In this document: piece after piece, positions 9,436-17,870 of the stretch
Position numbering within the stretch: position 1 is the stretch's first letter
Layout of the letters: each line of letters opens with the position of its first letter
Assembly: GCA_016207885.1 (NCBI GenBank)
Contig: JACQZE010000003.1
Coordinates: 124,001 to 188,000, forward strand
Source: Nitrospirota bacterium
Lineage (GTDB): Bacteria > Nitrospirota > Thermodesulfovibrionia > UBA6902
Reading direction: 5' to 3'
DNA length: 64,000 nt
The notes under the pieces: model-generated
What the model was told of the DNA's origin: nothing
What the model saw: only the letters and a program-made list of their open reading frames with translations
Databases searched by the model: none
Position numbers and translations under genes: made by a program

Positions 9436-10659
9436 TTAAATACAGGAAAGCGGAATGATGTTTATTTCTCTATTGAGAGGGTATCCGGATTCTGCCAGAC
9501 ATATTATTGCTCCCTTGCCAACATCATTGCTTAATTTCTTTAATTGCAGGATACTTTTAGTCATATTGATATCCGGCTTCATTGACATTTTTATTTCAAC
9601 AGGGAAAAGCTTCCCCTCCTCCTCAATAATCAGATCAACTTCATGTCCTTCCTTTGTTCGCCAGAACCATAAAGGTGCTTCGTACCCATGATGCCAGTAG
9701 CTTTTGATAATTTCACTTACAACATAGTTTTCCAAAAGGCTGCCGGCCATTGCACCCTGTGAAGCGACCTCAGAGTTGTGCCATCCTGTCAGGTAACAAA
9801 CCATGCCTGTGTCAAGAAAATAAAGCTTCGGTGTTTTAATCTGCCGTTTACTGATATTCCGAAAGTAAGGCCTGAGAAGATAAACCTGGAAACTTGCCTC
9901 TAATATTCCCATCCATTCCTTGGCAGTACTTACTGCGATCTGTGCGTCACGGGCAAGCTCAGACAGATTCAACAACTGCCCTGCCCGCGCTGCGGCCAGT
10001 CTCAAGAACTTTTCAAAAACGCTAAGATTCATGACCTTTGTAAGGGCCCTGACATCACGCTCAATGTATGTTTGAAGATATGATCCGTGATATGTCTGAG
10101 TTGGAGGAACATCTTTATGAATAAACCTCGGAAATGTTCCTCTTACAATCCGCTTGAAAACAAGATCGGCCCCGCTCATTTCTTTTATGGGCGGAGCTGT
10201 TTTTTTATCCGGACGGACGATTCTGCCTGAATCCACTTTTCTGTATTCCTCGCCCTGAGAAAGACCGAGCATTTTTATGATCGCAACCCTTCCTGCGAGT
10301 GACTCTGAAATACCATGCATTAATGGAAAATGCTGTGAACCGGTCAACCAGTATTGCCCGTTCTTGTTTGATCGGTCTACGATTATTTTTATCCTCTGCA
10401 TCAAACCTGGGGCATACTGGATCTCATCAATTATCAAAGGGGGTTTATATCTCTCAAGAAACAGATCAGGGTCTTCGTTTGCAAGAGTCCTCGGCCCGAA
10501 TTCATCAAGTGAGACATAATTTCTTCCGGGTGATTCTTTTTTACCAAGATATTCGAGAAGTGTTGTCTTTCCAACCTGCCTGGGTCCTGTCAGCAGGATA
10601 ACAGGAAATGATTTCGTAAGCCGTTTAATATGCGGTTCAAGATACCTATTCCTATACAT
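9436..10659 (-). CDS. AAA_14 / DUF4143 ATPase
   Basis: The 407-aa protein has the architecture of AAA_14 (P-loop) plus DUF4143. Walker A is GPRQVGKTT (residues ~24-32), Walker B-like LIIDEIQ (~74-80), sensor TGSQHF, and a winged-helix-like middle (LSELARDAQIAVSTAKEW). The C-terminal nuclease-like motif is EVDLII followed by FPVEIK, a PD-(D/E)xK pattern. Such proteins are widespread, often strain-specific, and tied to genome conflict or toxin-antitoxin contexts; their biochemical role is poorly known. The start codon at 10659 lies directly against a 15-bp-arm palindrome. The gene sits immediately downstream of tRNA-Sec on the same strand. A second, diverged family member lies at 12838-13989. 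Confidence 0.85.
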   Translation of the reverse strand: MYRNRYLEPHIKRLTKSFPVILLTGPRQVGKTTLLEYLGKKESPGRNYVSLDEFGPRTLANEDPDLFLERYKPPLIIDEIQYAPGLMQRIKIIVDRSNKNGQYWLTGSQHFPLMHGISESLAGRVAIIKMLGLSQGEEYRKVDSGRIVRPDKKTAPPIKEMSGADLVFKRIVRGTFPRFIHKDVPPTQTYHGSYLQTYIERDVRALTKVMNLSVFEKFLRLAAARAGQLLNLSELARDAQIAVSTAKEWMGILEASFQVYLLRPYFRNISKRQIKTPKLYFLDTGMVCYLTGWHNSEVASQGAMAGSLLENYVVSEIIKSYWHHGYEAPLWFWRTKEGHEVDLIIEEEGKLFPVEIKMSMKPDINMTKSILQLKKLSNDVGKGAIICLAESGYPLNREINIIPLSCI

Positions 10660-10660
10660 A

Positions 10661-10693
10661 TGACTAATTTACGATTAAATCGTAAATTAGTCA
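10661..10693. promoter_or_regulatory. Perfect 15-bp inverted repeat next to an ATPase start codon
   Basis: The arms tgactaatttacgat and atcgtaaattagtca are exact reverse complements separated by taa. The palindrome begins one base upstream of the ATPase ATG at 10659 and occupies the place where a Shine-Dalgarno would be. It is AT-rich with no T-run after it, so an operator for autoregulation is more likely than a terminator. That is an inference. Confidence 0.7.
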
Positions 10694-10716
10694 AGCAAAT
10701 TAATATGCAATAAAAT

Positions 10717-10815
10717 TGGCGGGAGCGTGTGGGAATCGAACCCACCCTGCCCGGTTTTGGCCAGGCAACAACGGTTTTGAAGACCGAGAAGGACACCAGA
10801 ACCTTATACGCTCCC
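10717..10815 (-). tRNA. selC: tRNA-Sec (anticodon UCA)
   Basis: Read on the minus strand, the 99-nt gene starts GGGAGCG at 10815 and ends CGCTCCC-G-CCA, with an encoded CCA at 10719-10717. The anticodon loop CTTCAAA carries TCA (10780-10778), which reads UGA. There is a long variable arm of the selenocysteine-tRNA type (TGCCTGG...GGGCAGG) and a normal TPsiC arm (GGGTTCGATTCCC). It follows selB by about 60 nt on the same strand, completing a selA-selB-selC locus. Length, anticodon, long variable arm and context together make this assignment secure. Confidence 0.96.
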
Positions 10816-10874
10816 AATAGTGACAATAGAAAGTTATTGTAGCAAAATTTGATCACTTATAGAAGTTTAAATAC

Positions 10875-12767
10875 TTATCCCTTAAAAAGAAACTTCCTCA
10901 CATCGCCTATTCGCATCGTTATCCTGTTGCTGTCGAGATACTCAAGAAAAGGAAGCGCGTACTTTCTTGAAGTATCAAGGATATCCCGGAACTCGCCTAC
11001 AGTCATATCCGGTTTCTTAGAGTAAAACTCCTTCAGCCTCTCCATCATCTTTGCATGGTTTGACTTTGAGATATAGACAGCGTCCTTTATCCTCACAAGG
11101 CTTCCCTCTTTTGCCATTATCTTTAAAAGCTCAACAGCCTGTTTGCTATCCACCTTTACTGATGCAGCAAGTTCATCAATTGAAGGAGGTTGAAATAGAG
11201 AATCATCTATCGCCTTTAATATTTTATCCTTTACAGCTTTATTGTCATCACTCAAAGAGAGATTGAACGCGCTTGACCTGACGATATCTTTATCTACTGT
11301 TATACCTTTAACAAGCGCCAGCAGTCCGTCGAAAAATCTCTGGTCCGCACCGCTGTAAGACGACCTCAGCTCCTCTTTTAACATACCCGGCCTGAGCGGG
11401 TTCTTAATGTGAAATTCTTTAAGAGATGATCTGATTCCTTCGGAAAAATCGTCGAACACATCCTTATGTATCAGCCTATCTTCACACCTTCGAACCTCAC
11501 CGTTCTTTATCAATGTTTCAATGGCAGATTTAATATCAGGCAGCTCAGCCTTTATCCAGCCCTCAAGCTCTTCGCGAGCGATTCCGTATATCCCCTTCTG
11601 ATGCACCTTTGCCGCTATCTTCTCGCCAAGGCTGCCCTCCCAGAATATGTTCTGTTCCTCAATATCCTCAAGCTTCTTCCTGCGTTTTGGTGAAGGGTCA
11701 AGCACCTCGCCTCCGCCAATCGTCTGCAAAGGAGAGAAGCGCCTGATTATATATCTGTCCCCTGCAAGCAGTGCGACAGGTGTCGGGAACCTGAACTGGC
11801 AGAAGGCGCTATCACCCGGTTTGAGCGATTCGTTCTCATAGATTATTATCCTTGCGGTCATCTCTGATGAGCCTGCGTGAAAGTGAACAAGGCTCCTGTT
11901 CTTGAGCGCGGTTATGGATGTATCTTTCAACAGCCTCAGCTCTGCATCAACGATATAGGATGTCTTCACCTTTCCGGGTGTTGCCAGCACATCGCCTCGC
12001 TGTATCTCATCCTTTGAAACACCCTGAAGGTTCACAGCGACCCGCTGGCCTGCATATGCGCTTTTGATCGCTTCGCCATGGCTCTGAAGCCCCCTGACCT
12101 TACTTATCATTCCACCCGGAAGAATCTCTATCGGCGCATCAACATTAATGCTCCCCGAAATCGAAGTGCCTGTGACAACAGTGCCGAATCCTTTGAGCGT
12201 AAATACCCTGTCAACAGGAAGCCTGAATATCGCCTTCTCATGTTTGGGTTCAATACCGGAAGCGGCATCCTTTATCTTATCCTTAAGCTCCTCCAGATTC
12301 TCGCCTGTCTTGGATGAGACCCCGATGATCTCGGCATCCTTTAAAAATGTTCCCTTAACAAAATCCCTCACCTCTTCTGTGACAAGGCCGAGCCAGTCCT
12401 TATCCACAAGGTCAGACTTTGTGATAACGATGATGCCCCTCTTCACCTTCAGGAGGTCGCAGATCGCAAGGTGCTCTCTGCTCTGCGGCATTATCCCTTC
12501 ATCAGCAGCTATCACCATGAGTACGATATCGATCCCGCCCGCGCCCGCAAGCATATTCTTGATAAGCCGCTCATGCCCCGGCACATCAATGATGCCCACC
12601 TTAAGCCCGTCAGGATATGAGAGGTCAGCAAACCCGAGGTCAATAGTGATGCCCCTCTCCTTCTCTTCCTTCAGCCTGTCAGGGTCTGTGCCTGTAAGCG
12701 CCTTTACAAGCGCGCTCTTTCCGTGGTCAATGTGCCCGGCTGTGCCGAGGATGATGTAGCGGTTCAT
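10875..12767 (-). CDS. selB: Selenocysteine-specific elongation factor SelB
   Basis: The 630-aa protein has an EF-Tu-like GTPase start (GTAGHIDHGKSALVKAL, G1), then GITIDLGFA (G2), DVPGHE (G3) and TKSDL (G4). Domains II and III follow, with C-terminal winged helices (about residues 380-630) that bind the SECIS hairpin in mRNA. SelB delivers Sec-tRNA-Sec to UGA codons at the ribosome. It lies between selC and the accessory insertions that separate it from selA. Its first ~18 codons are duplicated twice upstream (14041-14095 and 14295-14346). The gene itself looks intact, with a family-typical length. Confidence 0.96.
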   Translation of the reverse strand: MNRYIILGTAGHIDHGKSALVKALTGTDPDRLKEEKERGITIDLGFADLSYPDGLKVGIIDVPGHERLIKNMLAGAGGIDIVLMVIAADEGIMPQSREHLAICDLLKVKRGIIVITKSDLVDKDWLGLVTEEVRDFVKGTFLKDAEIIGVSSKTGENLEELKDKIKDAASGIEPKHEKAIFRLPVDRVFTLKGFGTVVTGTSISGSINVDAPIEILPGGMISKVRGLQSHGEAIKSAYAGQRVAVNLQGVSKDEIQRGDVLATPGKVKTSYIVDAELRLLKDTSITALKNRSLVHFHAGSSEMTARIIIYENESLKPGDSAFCQFRFPTPVALLAGDRYIIRRFSPLQTIGGGEVLDPSPKRRKKLEDIEEQNIFWEGSLGEKIAAKVHQKGIYGIAREELEGWIKAELPDIKSAIETLIKNGEVRRCEDRLIHKDVFDDFSEGIRSSLKEFHIKNPLRPGMLKEELRSSYSGADQRFFDGLLALVKGITVDKDIVRSSAFNLSLSDDNKAVKDKILKAIDDSLFQPPSIDELAASVKVDSKQAVELLKIMAKEGSLVRIKDAVYISKSNHAKMMERLKEFYSKKPDMTVGEFRDILDTSRKYALPFLEYLDSNRITMRIGDVRKFLFKG

Positions 12768-12837
12768 AGGTTTAAAAATAATTGTTTAATGAGGTGCCTG
12801 CAATTATTGAATTTACAAAACTGGCTGAACATTTATT

Positions 12838-13989
12838 TTACTCAAGAATTTTATTAAGCTCTTTTACAGATAATGTAACAGTATTTTTTCCTGAAGGGTA
12901 TGTTTCCTCCCCGGGATATACTATGAACGCCTTCCGGCACGACAGGTCTTCAAGTGCGTTCCAGAAGCCCCTTTCAGCCTTCGGGCTTGCCGAATATTTA
13001 ATTTCTACCGCGATAGGCCTGTTCTTTTTGTCCACAAGCAATACATCTATCTCCGCGCCTGCGCTTGTCCTGTAGAAAAAACAGGACCAGCCTTCAGGCA
13101 ATAAACCTATTATCTGTTCAACAACAAAACCCTCCCATGATCTGCCGGCTGACGGATTTCCCATAAGGTCTTCCATATCTCCTATCCTCAATAATGAATG
13201 CAGAATCCCGGAATCCCGGATGTAGACCTTCGGCGCTTTGATCAGCCTTTTTTTAATGTTGGGATAATACGGCTGTAACCGCCTTACAATAAAAGTTTCC
13301 TCAAGGATATCAAGATAACTTCTCACAGTCGGCGCCGACACTCCAAGACTGCCGGCTATCTGGCTTGCGTTCCATAGATGTCCATGTGAATGCGCAACCA
13401 TAGTCCAGAACCTCCGGAGCTGAGAGGAAGGCACACGTATGCCAAGCTGGGGGATATCCATTTCAAGATAGGTCTTTATAAACGACTCCCTCCACGAAAA
13501 GCTGTCTTCAGTTTTTTCAGCAAGATAGCTTAACGGGTAACCGCCCCTCAACCATAACTGCCAGATGCTCTTATATCCAGTCTCATTAATCGAAAAGGGG
13601 GAAAGCTCGTGATAGATTATTCTGCCCGCGAGGCTTTCAGAAGCGTGTTTTATCAATTCGGGTGATGCCGAGCCGAGAATAAGAAACCTTCCGCCGGTTC
13701 TTTTCCTGTCAACCAGCGCCCGTAGAAGCGGAAAGAGCGACGGCATACGCTGTATCTCATCAATAACCACAAGAGAATCTGTAAATTGCCCGAGATAAAG
13801 TTCGGGATCATGCAGTTTGTTCAAATCAGAAGGCAGCTCAAGGTCAAGATACACCATCTTTTTCGAGATCCCTTTCCGAATCATCCTTGCAAGTGTTGTC
13901 TTGCCTACCTGACGCGAGCCGATAATACTTACAACCGGATATTTCCTAAGAGATGCCTCAACATCGCCCTGAATCCTTCTCTTTATCAT
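12838..13989 (-). CDS. AAA_14 / DUF4143 ATPase (second copy, diverged)
   Basis: The 383-aa protein has Walker A GSRQVGKTT (residues ~23-31), LVVIDEIQ, the sensor-like LGSASPEL, and a helix-turn-helix-like ASQIAGSLGVSAPTVRSYLDIL. The C-terminal nuclease-like motif is EIDVLL followed by IAVEIKYS. It belongs to the same family as the ATPase at 9436-10659 but is clearly diverged from it and lacks the palindrome at its start. It is bounded on one side by the intact selB start and on the other by a degenerate copy of that start (14041-14095). This suggests it entered the selA-selB junction as a discrete module. Function unknown; a conflict-type role is inferred. Confidence 0.85.
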   Translation of the reverse strand: MIKRRIQGDVEASLRKYPVVSIIGSRQVGKTTLARMIRKGISKKMVYLDLELPSDLNKLHDPELYLGQFTDSLVVIDEIQRMPSLFPLLRALVDRKRTGGRFLILGSASPELIKHASESLAGRIIYHELSPFSINETGYKSIWQLWLRGGYPLSYLAEKTEDSFSWRESFIKTYLEMDIPQLGIRVPSSQLRRFWTMVAHSHGHLWNASQIAGSLGVSAPTVRSYLDILEETFIVRRLQPYYPNIKKRLIKAPKVYIRDSGILHSLLRIGDMEDLMGNPSAGRSWEGFVVEQIIGLLPEGWSCFFYRTSAGAEIDVLLVDKKNRPIAVEIKYSASPKAERGFWNALEDLSCRKAFIVYPGEETYPSGKNTVTLSVKELNKILE

Positions 13990-14040
13990 GGTTGTATTAT
14001 GAAAGATTACATTTCAATTTGCAAGGTTAAAGTTTGATTG

Positions 14041-14095
14041 GGCAATGTGTCCGGCTGTGCCGAGGATAACGTAGCGGTTCATAGGTTTAGAAATA
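14041..14095 (-). repeat. Degenerate copy of the selB 5' end (copy 1)
   Basis: These ~54 bp match the intact selB start region at 12725-12779 with about five mismatches, including the ATG, the codons for MNRYIILGTAGH and the ~10 bp upstream. The copy runs into unrelated DNA on both sides and has no downstream selB frame, so it is a fragment, not a gene. Confidence 0.85.
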
Positions 14096-14123
14096 TCATC
14101 TCTTATTTACCTCCTGCGTTGTT

Positions 14124-14312
14124 TCAATAAGCAGGCAGTTTTCTCCATGGAATTACCTTTATTTTACCTTTGACCATCTCCTGCTCTCCGCCGTAAACAA
14201 GCAATGCCAGGAGATCACTCCTGTCTGATAATTCTCTCCACTTCTCCGAAACCATGTTGCACAATATGTCAATGGTATTTACAATTTGTACGAGCTCTCT
14301 TTCCGTAGTCAA
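14124..14312 (-). CDS. Small ORF, possible antitoxin relic
   Basis: The open frame of about 62 codons ends ...VKGKIKVIPWRKLPAY. The nominal TTG start falls inside the second selB-like fragment, so the true N-terminus is unclear and the ORF may be a remnant. The C-terminal G-K-x-K-x-x-PW pattern is faintly like the tail of addiction-module antitoxins, and the neighbouring inserts are toxin-antitoxin genes. I see no partner toxin for it. It fills the ~200-bp insert between the two selB fragments. Low confidence that it encodes a functional protein. Confidence 0.3.
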   Translation of the reverse strand: MTTERELVQIVNTIDILCNMVSEKWRELSDRSDLLALLVYGGEQEMVKGKIKVIPWRKLPAY

Positions 14313-14346
14313 TGTGTCCGGCTGTGCCGAGGATAATGTATCTCAT
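14295..14346 (-). repeat. Degenerate copy of the selB 5' end (copy 2)
   Basis: On the minus strand this reads M-R-Y-I-I-L-G-T-A-G-H-I-D-Y-G-K-R before diverging, against MNRYIILGTAGHIDHGKSAL in intact SelB. The DNA match extends from about 14295 to 14346. It starts 22 bp below the stop of the MazF-like gene. It is a broken fragment with the GTPase G1 motif interrupted. Confidence 0.85.
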
Positions 14347-14367
14347 ATGATGGATAAATCCGGAGAT

Positions 14368-14700
14368 TTACCGGCTGATGATTTCGATTACTTTATCAAT
14401 AAGTCTGTTCAGTTTATCTGATTTAAGCTTGCCGATTTTATATAGAACAATGCGGCTGTCTGCTGTGAATATACGGTTGGGCCTTACATTACTCAACTGC
14501 TTCAGGCTTCCTGTCTCAAAGTCGTCATCATTGAGCGGAATTGCGTAATTATCTTTAATGGATTGACTCGTTATTTGACAAAGAATCAGGTCATCGCCTT
14601 CTAAAGCTGAAATGACCAATGCCGGGCGCTTTTTTGATTGGGTTAAATCAGAGAAGGGGAAAGGCACAACAACCACATCGCCTTTTATAAGTTTTGCCAC
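14368..14700 (-). CDS. MazF/PemK-type mRNA interferase toxin
   Basis: The protein of about 110 residues, read from GTG at 14700, begins MAKLIKGDVVVVPFPFSDL. This is a canonical MazF/PemK N-terminus (KGDVV-x-V-x-FPFSDL) followed by KKRPALVIS and ILCQITSQ. A longer TTG start at 14727 would add an uncharacteristic basic tail, so GTG is preferred. The toxin overlaps its antitoxin by 16 nt, typical of translational coupling. MazF-family toxins cleave mRNA to halt translation when the labile antitoxin is lost. The module lies between a selB fragment and the AIPR gene in the selA-selB accessory region. Confidence 0.88.
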   Translation of the reverse strand: MAKLIKGDVVVVPFPFSDLTQSKKRPALVISALEGDDLILCQITSQSIKDNYAIPLNDDDFETGSLKQLSNVRPNRIFTADSRIVLYKIGKLKSDKLNRLIDKVIEIISR

Positions 14701-14879
14701 GCCTCGTCTTCCTCGGGCCTGAGCCAATCTTTCTTCAGAGAAGATTCACTCGCAATAGTGGTCTCAAGCATTTCCTTCACTATCTTTGTCTTAAGAAAAT
14801 TGACAAAATCCAGCACCTCATCAAGAAAAGGTTCAGGAGCATGCTCTATTTCATGTATCAACAATTCTTTCTTACTCAT
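14685..14879 (-). CDS. Antitoxin partner of the MazF-like toxin
   Basis: The 64-aa acidic protein (MSKKELLIHEIEHAPEPFLDEVLDFVNFLKTKI...EEDEAWQNL) directly precedes and overlaps the toxin. The EPFLDEVLDFVNFLK helix is typical of DUF2281/VapB-like antitoxins that pair with MazF- or PIN-type toxins. The acidic, tryptophan-containing tail is the usual toxin-binding region. Assignment rests on context plus this N-terminal pattern. Confidence 0.75.
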   Translation of the reverse strand: MSKKELLIHEIEHAPEPFLDEVLDFVNFLKTKIVKEMLETTIASESSLKKDWLRPEEDEAWQNL

Positions 14880-14999
14880 TGTGCAATCACCTTATAAAAA
14901 GATAGCATGTTATATATATTTTAGCAATTCAAAAGGATGAGTTATACTAACGATGCTTTGCCTGCAATATAGTTGGGAACAAGCACTAACCACATGAAA

Positions 15000-15056
15000 G
15001 CAACCCTGCCCCCAATTCTTTAAAGATCAACCATTAGTGGGGGGGGCAGGCTTTGC
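15000..15056. terminator. GC-rich hairpin downstream of the AIPR gene
   Basis: Left arm gcaaccctgccccc (15000-15013) pairs with gggggcaggctttgc (15042-15056) across a ~28-nt loop, with one or two mismatches. It lies 74 nt past the AIPR stop and upstream of the toxin-antitoxin pair, in an otherwise featureless 250-bp gap (14880-15129). No strong T-run follows, so it may be a weak or bidirectional terminator. Confidence 0.4.
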
Positions 15057-15129
15057 ATTTGACAAATTCACGTCGTCCATTTCCTTTATGCCACTTCCTT
15101 TAACATCTTATTTATAAATTCATTCTTTT

Positions 15130-16878
15130 CTACGAAGCAACTATTTTTGAGGAAAAATCATTATACACCTGCCGATTAGCATCCATCGTTACCTGTACTA
15201 AGCTTTGAAAGGTCTGAATGGCTTTGCTCACTCTTTCAGCGCTTTTTAATCCATCAGTAAGCGCATCCTCTAATTGTGTACATAGAGGCACGTTAAGATT
15301 AACTATTGACATCCAATAGTCCTGTGCTTTTTTGGGTGACGTTTTGTCGCTAAATGATATGCGGAATCTATTTGGAATTTTTCGATTGAGAAATGTTTCA
15401 AGGCAACTTGCCACAGCTGACGCCAATAAATATGTAGAGCCACGTTTCCGAAAAAACTGCAACTGCTGCTCTTCGGATGTAGTCAGCCCTGATTCACTTT
15501 TTTTTGACTTAATAACTAAAGACAATTTCTTATCTTCTACTGCCCTTAATAAGGCATAAGCACATACTATATGTGCACCCTTTGTCTCATCATTGAAATA
15601 TCTTGAATAAAGTTGATCATCTGCCCAAATATTTGCTTTCTGGTTATATGCAATGACAGAATCTCCATGGAAAGAAGCAAGGGCCTGACCAACGGTGTAG
15701 GAGGGCAATAATTTTGGTCTTCTTCTTATGGCATCGCTATAGCCGCCTCGACGCCCACCCTCATATTCGGCATCAGGAATTTTGCTAATTTGCTCTTTCA
15801 ACTTTTTCTGATATTTATCAGTGCTTCTAAAATCTGAGGCCGTAATTTTATTCTGGCTATTATTGAATTGGATAATACTGTGAACCAAATCTCGATTTTC
15901 GGTCTGCACAAACCGTGCAGGAACTGTCGCTGCTTCAGAGGGCTGCCGTGTCATTGACCCGATAGCTCCTGTAGTTTGTGCGCCATTCACAATTGATATA
16001 CCCTGAATCGTAAGATAATTTTTATTGCCTTTTGTTGTGGGCTCATAACGATTTACCAAAATCGTCAATCCGTTATTAAATACCCAAAAATTAGCAGCAT
16101 CTTTTTCAGCTGATTTCTTAATACTATTGTTTATGTTGGAGTCACTCAGTCTTGAGCCGAGATAATCTCGCACATTTGCAGAAAATAATTTGGTTTTGTA
16201 TTTCTTGTATTGTCGATGCAAGAATCTTGCAGGAATGGCTGTTATATATGCTTTCCATTCCGGCCCATTAACCTCATATCCTTGCGGTATTTCAATTACA
16301 AACTTATCATTCACAAGGATAGGCGACTGTGTCTCCGTATACCATTCTTCAAGCTTTTTCCTTCCTACCTCCAGCCCTTGTATTGCAACACGTTTACCTG
16401 CAAAGCACGAATGTATAGCGGAGTTAGCAGTTGCCTCTACTGTAATCAATTCATTTTCTACATTCTTTGATTCTGGCAAATTATGGATATACCAAATGTG
16501 CAAACTACTTATATTCCCAGAAGTGATACCGTCACGAAGTTCTTGTGCCGCCGATAGTATTTTTTCTGGTAGTTCATCTATCGGACGTTGTAACAGCCAA
16601 CTGACGGCAGTGTTTAAATCGCTTGCTTTATTGGCTGGAGCTTCTTTTCTTTCTTTGGTCGAAATATAACATTGTGCTACAACTGCAATCCCATCATCTT
16701 TATTAATGAATACTATGTCGCACTTCTTATCATCACTGCCATCTGTGATTGAATCAGCTGCAACAGTGTCTAGATCATCTATCCCAAATTTTAATGCTAA
16801 TGCAAACAAGCCGAGTGCATTATCTTCATATTGATTGAGATCCGTTCTAGATTCAAAAGCTGTCTTCCAAGCATCCAT
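15130..16878 (-). CDS. AIPR-family abortive-infection protein
   Basis: The 582-aa protein shows the AIPR signature: the RDYLGSRLSDSNINNSI segment (237-253), FWVFNNGLTIL (264-274) and GISIVNGAQTTG (293-304). The N-terminal ~75 residues (DKKCDIVFINKDDGIAVVAQCY) resemble a PD-(D/E)xK/Mrr-like restriction fold in which the usual E-x-K is replaced by Q-C-Y. AIPR proteins are associated with abortive phage infection in several bacteria; the mechanism here is unknown. The start codon lies only ~15 nt from a degenerate copy of the selA 3' region, so the gene with the MazF pair forms one insert in the selA-selB junction. A defence role is inferred from family and context. Confidence 0.85.
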   Translation of the reverse strand: MDAWKTAFESRTDLNQYEDNALGLFALALKFGIDDLDTVAADSITDGSDDKKCDIVFINKDDGIAVVAQCYISTKERKEAPANKASDLNTAVSWLLQRPIDELPEKILSAAQELRDGITSGNISSLHIWYIHNLPESKNVENELITVEATANSAIHSCFAGKRVAIQGLEVGRKKLEEWYTETQSPILVNDKFVIEIPQGYEVNGPEWKAYITAIPARFLHRQYKKYKTKLFSANVRDYLGSRLSDSNINNSIKKSAEKDAANFWVFNNGLTILVNRYEPTTKGNKNYLTIQGISIVNGAQTTGAIGSMTRQPSEAATVPARFVQTENRDLVHSIIQFNNSQNKITASDFRSTDKYQKKLKEQISKIPDAEYEGGRRGGYSDAIRRRPKLLPSYTVGQALASFHGDSVIAYNQKANIWADDQLYSRYFNDETKGAHIVCAYALLRAVEDKKLSLVIKSKKSESGLTTSEEQQLQFFRKRGSTYLLASAVASCLETFLNRKIPNRFRISFSDKTSPKKAQDYWMSIVNLNVPLCTQLEDALTDGLKSAERVSKAIQTFQSLVQVTMDANRQVYNDFSSKIVAS

Positions 16879-16892
16879 ACTCGCACCCCAAT

Positions 16893-17090
16893 ATCAGAAT
16901 TTATTAAAATTATTTACATTCAACTATATTTATACAATGAAAAAATAAAGCTGAATTTACTATGACAATACCTACCCTTTTTATGCCAACGCTTCAATAA
17001 TACATTTAGACAATGCCTTTATCTCCCTATCCTGCACCGTTGAAGCGCGCCGTCCTGTATCCTTGCGATAACTGGGGTGGAACCCTCTCA
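16893..17090 (-). repeat. Degenerate copy of the selA 3' end and downstream flank
   Basis: This ~200-bp stretch aligns throughout with 17782-18000, which is the true end of selA plus ~90 bp beyond its stop. It carries many substitutions and a ~14-bp deletion in the coding part. The longest shared strings include ctttatctccctatcc and gcgcgccgtcctgtatcctt. It ends exactly where the DUF5615 gene terminates. It has no upstream selA frame and is a fragment. Confidence 0.85.
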
Positions 17091-17435
17091 ACTTTTTATC
17101 CTAAGCCTTCCATTCTGGAATACGCAGAACTTATTTTTTATCTTATCTGAGTATTCGGTCAATATCTTTTTTATGATCTCAACCTTCTGGCCGCCATTTG
17201 CATCATCAAGCCTCAAAATCATTACGCCGGAATGCGATTTGCCGGAATTGTAGACAAGTTCGCCGAAGTCTTTGTCCATCGTGATTACCATACGACTTTC
17301 ATTAGCTGCAAGCCTTAATATTTCCGAGTCCTTCTCTTTCGGATTTATATCCCTTACAGATTTTACATCATAACCGTTTTCCTTAAGCCATTCTTCTACC
17401 TTTTTGCTCACACCTACATCAACTAAAAATTTCAA
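17088..17435 (-). CDS. DUF5615 PIN-like toxin
   Basis: The 115-aa protein begins MKFLVDVGVSKKVEEWLKENGYDVKSVRD and continues with ...DSEILRLAANESRMVITMDKDFGELVY, the conserved pattern of DUF5615 (PIN-like, Mut7-C-related) proteins. The acidic residues D6, the D/E in DSEIL and the D-K-D-F motif form the expected metal-binding set. The last codons overlap the edge of the selA-like fragment (stop at 17090-17088). It lies 19 nt downstream of a DUF433 gene, its usual partner. Probably a ribonuclease toxin; activity inferred. Confidence 0.85.
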   Translation of the reverse strand: MKFLVDVGVSKKVEEWLKENGYDVKSVRDINPKEKDSEILRLAANESRMVITMDKDFGELVYNSGKSHSGVMILRLDDANGGQKVEIIKKILTEYSDKIKNKFCVFQNGRLRIKS

Positions 17436-17454
17436 TTCCCCACCGTTTCAAGCA

Positions 17455-17697
17455 TTAACCTTTATTAAGAGCAAAAACCTGCTCGTCACTCACCAGATTC
17501 GATACATAAAAAAGTATTGCTCTAATATCTTCTTTTTCAAGTTCAGGATAATCTTCCAACAACTCTTCAACCGTCAGGCCTCCTGCAAGAGCTTTTAATA
17601 CTTGCTCAACGGTTATCCTCAAACCCCTGATAGTCGGCTTGCCGACCATCACGCCAGGGTCTACTGTAATTCGATTTAATAAGTCTTCGGTTTCCAT
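17455..17697 (-). CDS. DUF433 antitoxin
   Basis: The 80-aa protein has the DUF433 hallmark RITVDPGVMVGKPTIRGLRITVEQVL, then GLTVEELLEDYPELEKEDIRAILFYV, which is a helix-turn-helix region. DUF433 proteins pair with DUF5615 PIN-like toxins as antitoxin and probable autorepressor. The pair occupies the insert between intact selA and the degenerate selA fragment. A good AGGAGGTT Shine-Dalgarno precedes the ATG. Confidence 0.88.
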   Translation of the reverse strand: METEDLLNRITVDPGVMVGKPTIRGLRITVEQVLKALAGGLTVEELLEDYPELEKEDIRAILFYVSNLVSDEQVFALNKG

Positions 17698-17870
17698 GAT
17701 AACAACCTCCTTATGTTTTTAAGCCGAGGGACAGGTCTTTGATTTTACTCACCCCTCTGCCCGGAAAAGTATCTTTGCTACATCAGAACTTATCAAAATT
17801 ATATAGCCTTTCAATATAGTTATGCAATGAAATAATAAAGGTGAATTTACCGGCGGCGACTCCTGCTTTT

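Noticed and set aside
12148-12759. Open frame of about 200 codons on the plus strand
   Set aside because: It is antisense to selB, which is unambiguous; composition is typical of a shadow frame.
12768-17870. A complete prophage or integrative element between selA and selB
   Set aside because: No integrase, transposase, structural phage gene or clear attachment site was found; only small modules with gene-fragment borders.
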